Shown piece after piece: positions 55,869-64,000 of a stretch of DNA of 64,000 nucleotides. This DNA comes from Margaritispora aquatica (lineage: Eukaryota > Ascomycota > Leotiomycetes > Helotiales > Discinellaceae). The number at the start of each line of letters is the position of its first letter. The first letter of the stretch is position 1. The translations under genes were made by a program, and so were the position numbers. A model generated the notes under the pieces. It saw nothing but the letters and a program-made list of their open reading frames with translations, was not told where the DNA came from and made no database searches. The stretch spans positions 480,658 through 544,657 of the forward strand of contig VJWN01000015.1 of assembly GCA_007644065.1 (NCBI GenBank). The letters are read 5' to 3'.

Positions 55869-56409
55869 TTAATGATACCAACATAGTTTACTCAAGTCGT
55901 ACACTCAAACCAATAAATGGGTCGAACGTGAAAAGGGTCTTCTCTTGAATATATGCTGGCAAAGTAGATACTGGCAATCCAAACAATCGAAGCGTTTCTA
56001 TCAACCACGTCCTGTCGTGTTGCGGTCTCCTATGAAGTGGTGCAAGTGCACTCGTTTGTCGTAAGAGGAAGCCAATCACATCTGATACTCGTCGCCATAT
56101 CCCGAGAAGTCCAGGCTGCTGTTCGAATTAGTTCACAGAATGTCACCTCCAAGTAAGCTTTTCGCTTGCCCTCTGAAGCCATTGGATGGTTCAAGTAATG
56201 GCATGAAGCCATCCAATTGCTTTCCAAGAAAGATGCTGCACCTAGTATTCAGCTTCAAGCCACCACCCAGCCTTAAATTTCGTCCCCACATACTGTATAA
56301 CTGCCGCTCTGGAATTACAAATATCGAATAATCTTCCTTCCTCCTAAATGTCCGAGTTGAGTTCTTCCTAGTTTCAAGTTCACTTCAAAATTCTACTTCT
56401 GGAGTCAAG
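55869..56409. other. Intergenic region, GRC3 3' side to membrane protein leader
   Basis: About 540 bp with no supported gene; short frames on both strands are unrecognisable. The segment before 56410 is C/T-rich like a 5' leader. Confidence 0.5.
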
Positions 56410-57307
56410 ATGGCAAAATCAGGAGAAAAGCATGGTGGTATAGTTACGGTATGCACCATAAAACTCCCCAAAATCCCGCTACAACCCCACACAAGACTAA
56501 CCAAACAATACAGATCATCGATTCACTCAGCGCCGCAGCAAGAGCAACATGGATGCCCTACCACTCACAATCCATCCCCTTCCGAGACACCGCTCTCGCC
56601 TCGCCCTCCGACCGTGACACCCAAGTCAAAGAATGGCGAGACATGAAGCTCACAGAGCTCAATATCGTTTCTGTCACCGTATTTCTCCCTTCTCTCTCTT
56701 GCCCTTCCCCACTTTAGTCTATTTCCCAAACCTTTCTTATTTAGAACTTCTTTTTCTAACGACGGAGCAGGGCGCACTGGTAGCCGGCGTCGTGACTGGG
56801 ACTCTCGCCTGGCCCTACCCCAAACCATGGACCGTAACAGCCTTCTGGCTCTGCGCACTCGTCTTCGCGCTGTTCAGCGTCGTTCTCGCGACGCAGCAGT
56901 CCGTGGTGCTTACACGCTCAGCTAGCGGTCGGCATTCGTTGCAGAATTTGCGAATCTTGATGGGTGCCACTACCACCTCTTCCTCTACTTCGTCAGCAAG
57001 CCAGGAGGAAGAATATGTGCCAAACAAATTGACGCTATTTATCTGGCAGGCTGCTACAATGTTGCTTGGGATAAGCATCATGGTGTTGCTGGTTGGATTG
57101 ATGGTGATGATTTATGATTCCGCGAGGAAAGCAGGCGGATGGGGAGATGAGGCGAAGATTGCAATTTGGTTTTCGATTAGTATGGTGTTTGGAGCTGTGA
57201 CGTATTTGATTTCTTGGGTTGGGACAGAGTCGAGACTTCAGGGGTTGCTATTGAATGAGGAACAGCATGGTGTGGATGGTGGTGATGTAGGGGCAGTCGA
57301 TGTTTGA
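56410..57307 (+). CDS. Four-pass integral membrane protein of unknown function
   Basis: Exons 56410-56448, 56514-56678 and 56771-57307 encode 246 residues. The soluble start includes WMPYHSQSIPF and the helix VKEWRDMKLTELNIVS. Hydrophobic segments follow: GALVAGVVTGTLAWPY, TAFWLCALVFALFSVVLA, a loop with Thr/Ser runs, ATMLLGISIMVLLVGLMVMIY, and IWFSISMVFGAVTYLISWV, i.e. four helices with cytosolic ends. The WKL/TELNxVxVxGxLxA entry is a pattern I know from fungal membrane proteins annotated only as hypothetical. A transport or scaffold role would be a guess. The gene ends with a Gly/Asp-rich tail; it is convergent with MSH2 about 300 bp away. Confidence 0.8.
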
Positions 57308-57614
57308 AATATGTTTGGCGACTCTTCTCCAATGTGTAACTGCAGGAGGCACATTAGCATTTAGCGAATGCTTCAATGTGTGACTTTCCAAGGATCATTA
57401 GCGATTTTGGTAAAGTGGTATTGTAAGATGTAAAATATTCATCACCTTGTACAAGAGATTCAAACATGCTTCAGAACTCACAAGCGCTCATCATATCGTA
57501 CCTCATTCACAACTATGATACAAGTTTAGCCGACCGAGTGGAGCTTACAAGCTATAGAGTTCCTCCTATTGTGCCAAGCCCCCTGAACACCAAACAAAAA
57601 TACCCAAACACCAC
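57308..57614. other. Convergent 3' region
   Basis: 307 bp between convergent genes; no frame of note and no recognisable element. Presumably two 3' UTRs. Confidence 0.5.
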
Positions 57615-60466
57615 TCATAAAGCCTTTATACTTTGAAAGAAAGGATTAGCTAGTAGCTTCTCGTCCTCCTTAACCAACTCTTTCATTTTGCTGACCATGT
57701 CCTCCTTACTCATATCTTTACCCTCACAAACGTCTTTCCACTTCACCAATACGTCCTTCAGCATTGCACTTCCCTGCTCGATATCATCTTTGCTATATTT
57801 AACAGCTTGGCCTTCATGCTTGCTTGTGAAATCTTCGAGCTCATCCGCCTTTCGCTTAGCCATATTCACGACCTTTTCAGGAAAGCGTACAAGCTCGGCT
57901 ACGTGGATGCCAAAACTCTGGTCGCAGATGCCTTCTTCAACTTTGTAAAGCAACGTCACTTCTCGCTTAGCATTGCCTTTGTCGTCAATATGTGCAACGA
58001 CATGAAGGTTTTGGACTTGAGGGTATTGGTCGACCAGCGCTGTAAGCTCGTGGAAGTGTGTGGCAAACATAGAGAAGCATCCGATTTCCTTGATGATGTG
58101 TTCCGAAATAGCCCATGCCAGTCCAAATCCATCGTAGGTGCTCGTGCCTCGGCCAAGTTCGTCAATTATAATCAGCGACTCCGAAGTCGCTGACTTCAAG
58201 ATGTTTGCTGTCTCGAGCATTTCTGCCATGAATGTCGAGACACCCTTCAGTTGTGAATCGCTGGCTCCAACTCTCGCCAGGATACAGTCAAATATGGTGA
58301 GCTCGGCCTCTGCGCATGGCACGAAACATCCGATCTGAGCCATCAACGCAATAACTCCTATTTGACGGATATAAGTGGACTTGCCTCCCATATTCGGGCC
58401 TGTTATTAACAGGAACTCTGAATCTCCTCTTATGAGTGACACATCGTTCGTGATGAATTGGATATCGTCCTGCACTTCCAAACACGGGTGCCTCGCTTCT
58501 TTCAAAATTGTATTACCTTCGCCACGAGGATGTATCTTCGGCCGGACGTAGGAGGTAGGAGCATGGACAGCACAATGTGCTAAGCTGACAATGACATCCA
58601 AGTGTGCCAGCAGACCAGCCAGTAATTCGATGACAGGACAATAAGATGCGGCTACCCCAACCACTTCACTAACAAGACTGCTTTGGGTGCGGTTGTAGTT
58701 TTCAGATAGCTGATCATGTTCTCGTCGGAGACTTTGTAGCTTCTGAGTTGTGAAGTAAACACCATTCTTTTGCGTTTGACATTCTTGGTAGTTCTTCTTG
58801 CCTCGAATGCATCCCGATTCGGCCCGGGTAAGTCTCATACACCAGCCGTGGACTTTATGATTCTCAAGAAAGATTTTCTTATCCATATCCTGGCCCAGAT
58901 CCTCACTCGCTTTCCTATACTCTTGCTCGATATCATGTTTCAGCTTATCTAGTTTCTTTCGAATTATCCGTAAACTATCGTCAAATTCTGGCTTGATAAT
59001 GTACTCGTGATTCTGAGCTGCTTCTAAGTCAACTGTGGTTTCTACCATCTCTTGAAGCTTGGCAAGACTATCAGTGTATTCGACAAGCTTGATTGTATAG
59101 GCCTGATCCAACGGTTCACGGTATTTTTCATCGATAACACCTTCAAGGGTGCCAATCATTGCAGGTAGCTTGATGACAACTTGCCAGGCTTTAATGACAT
59201 CTTCAAGTGTAGCTTGCTTCTTCTGGAATCGTTTAGCCATGCGGTAGAGGTCTGGAACTTGTCGCAAGTGCTCTTCTTGCATCGTTTGTCGTAACTCTGT
59301 GTCTTCTACAAATACCTCCACAAGTTGCTGTCTCTTCTCAATCTCAATTTTACTCATTAATGGCTGCTTGAGCCACTGTGCTAGTAATCGACTACCTGCT
59401 GGCGTCTTGCAGTGATTGAGCAAGCCATAGAGAGACATCGACTTTGCACCGTCTCTTGGTCCTGGCATAAGATTCAGAGCTTTTAATGCTGAAGCATCTA
59501 GCTTCATGTATTGCGAGAGGTCATGCTGGTAGAGCTGATATTGACCAAAATTTGAAGGATCATGCAATACTCCCAGATACTTGATCAGGGCTGCTGCAGA
59601 GCCCATCGCAAGCTTCAGATCTGTCTGAGGTAATGTGCCTGCCGCCTTCTCATCTTTTAAGAGCCTAGCAAGATCCTGATCGATATCTTTTGTTCCAAAA
59701 TCTGTTGAGGCCCGTTCCGAAATAGCAATCCCACAATTATCGATGATGGCTTTGAGCTTGGTCATCTCAATGTCTTTTTGAGACTTGTCAACCTGTATCA
59801 AACATTCCTTCACGCCTAGTTGAATCAGGAGTGACTCGAAATTCGAGTACAAATCGTTGTCCAGGAACTCAGAGACCCCCAACTCTCTAACACTAGCATC
59901 TGCAAAACAAACGCCAACATTTCTTGTTTCAGCTTTCGCAGAAACCTTCACAGCGAGGATTATTGGTGCTGCATCAAATTGTCCGCCTAGTTCCTCTTCG
60001 ATGTCTTGTAGATTTCCTGGTGAGGCTTGTTTTGTGATTTTCCAGCTGTTTCTTCCTTGACTCGACCATATTTCAATCCTTTTGCCCAATCGAAAGAGTG
60101 CTTCTCGTAGAAAGTTTCTGAAAACTGTGATGGTCATCGTCACTGACGGCAAGCCTGTGGAATCATTCTTGCCGAGCTGACGAAGCACTGAAGTCGTTTT
60201 ATACACCTGGAAATCTTAGTCTCGATTATTATTGTACTGCTTGAAGGGCCAGCTCATACGGTCCGAGCAATGAATGATGCATTGTCGCCATGAGCTGTAT
60301 ACCAGTCACCGCGATCAAACACTCTAATAGTATCTTCACCATTGTCCGGCAAGTTCTTGTAGAATTTGATAAATCCGCCTTCGTCGTCAACCTTAAAAGA
60401 ACATCAGTATCGCGACCATAATTTGAAGTTTAGAGATAATACCTTTAGTTCTGGACGTGAAGACAT
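57615..60466 (-). CDS. MSH2: DNA mismatch repair protein MSH2
   Basis: Exons 60466-60443, 60391-60260 and 60206-57615 on the minus strand encode 915 residues. MSH2 pairs with MSH6 or MSH3 to recognise mismatches and loops. The N-terminal mismatch-binding domain begins MSSRPELKVDDEGGFIKFYKN, then FDRGDWYTAHGDNASFIA. The connector, lever and clamp domains follow (for example MSLYGLLNHCKTPAGSRLLAQWLKQPL). The ATPase has Walker A TGPNMGGKST (around residue 656), Walker B IIIDELGRGTSTYDGFGLAWA and the FATHFHELT block, ending in a helical dimerisation tail. The two short 5' exons supply the conserved N-terminus; intron 1 ends in AAG. It is divergent from TRM10 across 287 bp with cell-cycle box cand-idates. 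Confidence 0.97.
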
Positions 60467-60558
60467 CTTAACAGTTAGACAATCACAGTCGTAACATAAA
60501 CTGTTGGATAAGTAGTTGACTTTTGGCACCTTGATAACACGCCCTGCTAAAGTGGTTC

Positions 60559-60592
60559 ACGAAAAGTCGCGAAATCATGGGGAAACGCGCCA
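60559..60592. promoter_or_regulatory. SCB/MCB-like cell-cycle boxes upstream of MSH2
   Basis: Three candidate boxes are packed in 34 bp: CACGAAAA (60559-60566), CGCGAAA (60569-60575) and ACGCGCC (60586-60592). CRCGAAA is the Swi4/6 box and ACGCG the Mbp1/Swi6 core in yeasts, which drive G1/S genes. They lie 93-126 bp from the MSH2 ATG and 162-195 bp before TRM10. Function here is inferred. Confidence 0.5.
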
Positions 60593-60753
60593 AATGATAA
60601 CCCCTGCAGGGCTAGAATACAAGCTAAGATTATTTGAGCGCTGAAAGCCTCCTTTCTGCCAGGCGGTCAAGAATTTAACTGGATGTTCTTCCTTCACAAC
60701 TTCGAGTCACGATCTCCCTCTCATCTATCGGTTTCAAACCATTTCAGTTCAAC

Positions 60754-62211
60754 ATGTCTGACATAGACGAGCGGCCTTCAAAGAAGGTGAAGCTAGGAGA
60801 ACCAGATATCGCCGAGAATGACCTTCAAAATGGCGACCAGTCAAAAGCAACAGAGAATTCTAACCCCGCCAACGACCCCTCAGAAGATGGAGAGGACGAC
60901 CAGCAAGCAGCCGCCCAACTTCAAGAAGAGAACACATCAGGTCTCTCTAAATCTCAATTGAAGAAGCTGAGGAAGAGGCAAGAATGGGAAGCTGGTAAAG
61001 ACTGGCGAAAAAACAAACGACGAGAGAAGCACAAGGAGAAGCAGACTCGCAAGGCAGTGGAAAAAGCTGAGCTGCAAGCAAAAATCGCTGCTGGAGAAAT
61101 TAAAGTTGAGCCAGTATCAACTGAGCGAAAATTACGCTACGCGAGACCTATCCAGACACCAGTTTCATTAATCTTGGATTGTGATTTCAATGAGCTTATG
61201 ACAGAGAAGGAACTCATCTCGCTAGGAGCACAGCTCACAAGGTGTTATTCAGACAACAAATGTACACCTTTCAGGTCACATCTTGCCATAAGCTCGTGGG
61301 GTGGAGTTCTAAAATCAAGATTCGAGAACGTTCTTAACAACAATCAGCTTAGTTGGAAAGGAGTAAAATTCTTCGAGGATGACTTCGAGGCTGCTGCTAA
61401 GGAGATGGATCAGATCATGAAGTCAAAGCAGGGTGGGAAAATGGCTGGTGCTTTTGCTCCCCTTGAAGAAAACACATCTGGTCCAGCAAAGCCTAATGGC
61501 AACTCTGAACCAGCAACGATACCCCAACCCCAAGAAGCTCCAGAAGTTTCTGCTTTACGAAACAGCGCACTTATTTCAGAACCAATCGCGGAAAGTGAGT
61601 TGAGCGTGCAGAGTGCTGTACAACCTATTTCCTCCGAACCACTAGTCACAGGCTCTCAAATCCAGGATGAGCCAAAAGTCATTGAGGAAGCTATCCTTAC
61701 TATACCTCAAGATATCAAGACCATTCCTACACTTGAATCAGAAGTGACAGAACCAAAAATCGTCTACCTCTCCTCGGACTCGCCCTACACTCTGGAACGT
61801 CTTTCTCCCAACACGAGCTACATAATTGGTGGCATAGTTGACAAGAATCGCCACAAAGGACTCTGCTACAAGCGTGCTTGTGAGCGAGGGATTTCAACCG
61901 CGAAGCTACCCATTGGCGAGTACATGACTATGCAAAGCCGGAGCGTGCTAGCTATTAATCACGTTGTGGAGATCATGTTGAAGTGGATGGAAACTGGTGA
62001 CTGGGGAGAGGCATTTTTGAGCGTCATGCCAAAGCGAAAAGGCGCAAAGCTAAAGACGAAGAATGGACATCAGGACGAAGAGAATGGCAGTGTCAGGACG
62101 GACGAGGATGCCGAAGATGAAGAACGTTCGGATGGCGAGGACGAAGATCAAGAAATGGGAGGAACTTCACTGTCACCGGAGGCAGCAAATAATGGTGGAT
62201 TGGATGCGTGA
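60754..62211 (+). CDS. TRM10: tRNA (guanine9-N1)-methyltransferase Trm10
   Basis: One intronless exon, 485 residues. Trm10 is a monomeric SPOUT enzyme that methylates N1 of purine 9 in tRNA. The N-terminus is acidic then strongly basic ([36 protein letters not shown]). The catalytic domain shows [31 protein letters not shown], then, after an insert, [32 protein letters not shown] (proposed catalytic Asp in VDKNR) and [28 protein letters not shown]. Compared with the 293-residue yeast protein, it carries a disordered insert of about 110 residues (roughly 218-330) in the middle of the SPOUT domain and an acidic tail. The frame is continuous across the insert, so it is not an assembly artefact of frame. 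Confidence 0.95.
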   Translation: MSDIDERPSKKVKLGEPDIAENDLQNGDQSKATENSNPANDPSEDGEDDQQAAAQLQEENTSGLSKSQLKKLRKRQEWEAGKDWRKNKRREKHKEKQTRKAVEKAELQAKIAAGEIKVEPVSTERKLRYARPIQTPVSLILDCDFNELMTEKELISLGAQLTRCYSDNKCTPFRSHLAISSWGGVLKSRFENVLNNNQLSWKGVKFFEDDFEAAAKEMDQIMKSKQGGKMAGAFAPLEENTSGPAKPNGNSEPATIPQPQEAPEVSALRNSALISEPIAESELSVQSAVQPISSEPLVTGSQIQDEPKVIEEAILTIPQDIKTIPTLESEVTEPKIVYLSSDSPYTLERLSPNTSYIIGGIVDKNRHKGLCYKRACERGISTAKLPIGEYMTMQSRSVLAINHVVEIMLKWMETGDWGEAFLSVMPKRKGAKLKTKNGHQDEENGSVRTDEDAEDEERSDGEDEDQEMGGTSLSPEAANNGGLDA

Positions 62212-62581
62212 TTTCGAGCCTGTAAAACCTATATTGGAGCGATATACCCAGTAGAGACTAGGCCGCAAAACTTGGGAATATTATTTTTGCTTCTAACAAG
62301 AATCGGTGCTAGCGATATGAGCAAAATCGAAGCTCCGTCAAAGTACACCACATGCACAGTCGTGAAGCCCAAAGCCATTAAAGTGTCCTCTATCCTTCGT
62401 TACTCCCATGAAGTGTATCGGAATTTCATCGTCGTATCTACATAGCTCGCATCTTCGGAAAAGCGCCGTAGCCTGGTATAAAACACCCGAACGCCTCCAA
62501 TCCCACAGAGCCAACCCGACTCAATCCATCCCGTCCTGTGTCATCATAAATCATACAACTAATAAACCCCTCCGCACCTCT
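62212..62581. other. Convergent 3' region
   Basis: 370 bp between convergent genes. The only frames are short and unrecognisable. Presumably two 3' UTRs. Confidence 0.5.
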
Positions 62582-63349
62582 CTACCGCTTACCCCTCCTC
62601 CCCTTCCCCTCCGTCCCAAGCACATACCTCTCCACCTCCTCGGCCCTCTCCTTCTTCGCCACCGTCTCCGGTAATTTCTTCACAAGACCCCCTACAGCTG
62701 AGACAGCGCCCTTATACCCCATCTCCATCTCGTTTCTCCTCTCTTTCTCCCTCCCCTCCTCATCAAGCACCACCCCTCCCTTCTGCGCTTCCGCCAACAT
62801 CTCCTCCTCCCTGCCCTTCAAGACCGCCTCATCACTCTCTAAGCCGTTAAAGCCCTCTTTCAAAGCCCCCACACGCTTACCAGGCACGGTCCGCCGTGCC
62901 TTAGTGATATATTCAATCAGCTGCTCCTCTTCGCGCTGCAGCGTCTTGAAGTGCTCGAAGAGCTTAGTGTCGAACGGCTCGTGCTCTTCGCGTTCTATGG
63001 GCGCAGTTTGCGAGTCAGACGTCAGGATCGAGTGGAGGAGGGCAGGCGTAATGTCGAGGCCGTTGACTGTAATATTTGGTGCGGCGGCTGTAAATGTGTC
63101 GTCGACGTACTGTGAGGATGGGTTAGCTTTTGCTTATTGTCATTGATGTTTCTTGTGCTCAGTGAGGAGAAAGCATACCTTATTCACATTCTTCTCCAAT
63201 CGCTCGTGCAGAGAATTGTCCCCCTCTTCTCGCAGATCCGGGGGGAAGTCCTTGTCCAGATATTCTTTCGCGCCGCGCCTCACGTTCGCGACTAGGTACT
63301 GTAGGTCCTCCGGTGATTGCAATTCGATTTTCCTGTGGAACTCGGCCAT
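62582..63349 (-). CDS. mis14: Kinetochore protein Mis14/Nsl1 (Mis12/MIND complex)
   Basis: Exons 63349-63179 and 63109-62582 on the minus strand encode 232 residues. Mis14/Nsl1 is one of four coiled-coil subunits of the Mis12/MIND complex linking centromeric chromatin to Ndc80. The start MAEFHRKIELQSPEDLQYLVANVRRGAKEYLDKDFPPDL is the family's opening signature, followed by HERLEKNVNKYVDDTFTAA across the junction. Then come NGLDITPALL, a charged coiled coil (FDTKLFEHFKTLQREEEQLIEYITKARR), and a Lys/Glu-rich helix end KKERAEEVERY. The final residues are basic (KGRRGKR). The 69-nt intron ends in CACAG. Assignment is by the opening motif and architecture. Confidence 0.88.
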
Positions 63350-64000
63350 TCTGTCTGATTGGACTTCCAGTATTGTAAGTCCCGTATGGTTTCAGTGCAG
63401 AATGCCTATGCAACAGGCAGAATCGAAGCTTTTGATGCCCTCGTTCTATCACATTTGCATTGTTGACATCGGGTCCGGCACGGATTAAATGCGGCCGCTC
63501 CTTATTTAGTGGTGGGCCAAAACCTTATTTTGCATGCCGACACCATTATCGCGCTCGCCTAACCCCCTTTTCCCTTATCGTCTCGGCTGTTGCATGGGAA
63601 ATGGCGGGGTCTCCATCGTTTCACTCAAACACTCTTTCGTTTCAAAACAAAACACGATCGTCTCAAAGCATTACTTGCAAAGGCGGAGAAATAAGACTTT
63701 CGTACAGGTTCATCCAAATGCCCGGACAGAATGCGGAAGGCACGACAGCAAAATACCTGGTTAGAAAATAAGTCTGGATCGCAACGGTGAGAGGGAACTC
63801 GTCGCACCCAACTGCAGGAGACCTGCAGTTGCAGATGCATGCTGGGCTGTCTCATGCATGGTCGCTGGCCTGTGGCTGTGGAACACGCAAGTGAACGCAG
63901 GCAGCGAGCCATGGGGGTTCGTCAGGTCATGAAAGTTGAGAACATGAGAATTGCGGATTTCGTTCTCCTTCCTTCTTGCACTTGAGATGGTTGTAGTCTG
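63350..64000. other. Intergenic region at window edge with inverted repeats
   Basis: Promoter side of Mis14 plus DNA that continues beyond the window. The frames (63460-63771 plus, 63625-63912 minus) start at non-ATG codons and have no recognisable content. A perfect hairpin-forming repeat lies at 63810-63830. Confidence 0.45.
63810..63830. repeat. Perfect inverted repeat, 9-bp arms and 3-nt loop
   Basis: AACTGCAGG-AGA-CCTGCAGTT. It is followed within 40 bp by a second, looser pair, ATGCATG (63836-63842) and CATGCAT (63852-63860 region). It could be a transcription-factor palindrome or cruciform-prone DNA near an upstream promoter. Confidence 0.7.

Noticed and set aside
63460..63912. Plus and minus frames of about 100 codons at the window end.
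   Set aside because: They start at non-ATG codons, overlap each other, and show no domain or splice signals.

Overview
The window looks like nuclear DNA from a filamentous ascomycete (Pezizomycotina). The evidence is short introns (mostly 46-70 nt, GT...YAG), dense unidirectional genes with no operons, many head-to-head gene pairs, and fungal families such as 2EXR, Mis14, RNA polymerase I A34, Grc3 and Ymc1-type carriers. A leotiomycete-like fungus is my best guess, but that is inference. I saw no transposon, rRNA, tRNA or CRISPR array, and no viral gene.

Layout. 0-5.4 kb: EMG1 (18S rRNA methyltransferase) and a membrane protein with a VOC-like N-terminal part. 5.4-15 kb: AT-rich and gene-poor, holding a frameshifted secreted lipocalin gene on the minus strand, an amidase with a GC-AG intron, and a 2EXR protein. 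14.4-33 kb: TMA16 and EXO1 (divergent, with an MCB-like promoter palindrome), a cytochrome P450, a mitochondrial PPR-like protein, two conserved proteins of unknown function, and DNA ligase I. 33-43 kb: a RINT1/Tip20 tethering protein, a Q/P/R-rich protein, a mitochondrial carrier, a small Cys-containing protein, and a cryptic relic exon. 43-64 kb: SMC4, an ELYS-domain protein, a broken BTB gene, RPA34, GRC3, a four-pass membrane protein, MSH2, TRM10 and Mis14.

How the genes fit together. Two housekeeping themes recur. One is genome maintenance: EXO1, MSH2 and DNA ligase I act in mismatch repair, and SMC4 and Mis14 act in chromosome segregation. The other is ribosome and tRNA biogenesis: EMG1, TMA16, RPA34, GRC3 and TRM10. 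At least seven gene pairs are divergent over 186-847 bp. The P450, amidase and lipocalin are scattered accessory genes and do not form a recognisable secondary-metabolite cluster.

Coordinates are spliced models that I built by hand. In every gene offered as intact, the exon lengths sum to a multiple of three and the joins restore family motifs. Several models need unusual splice sites (GC donor, AAG or GAG acceptors); these are listed as findings. Two genes (lipocalin, BTB) cannot be joined into a single open frame as the sequence stands.
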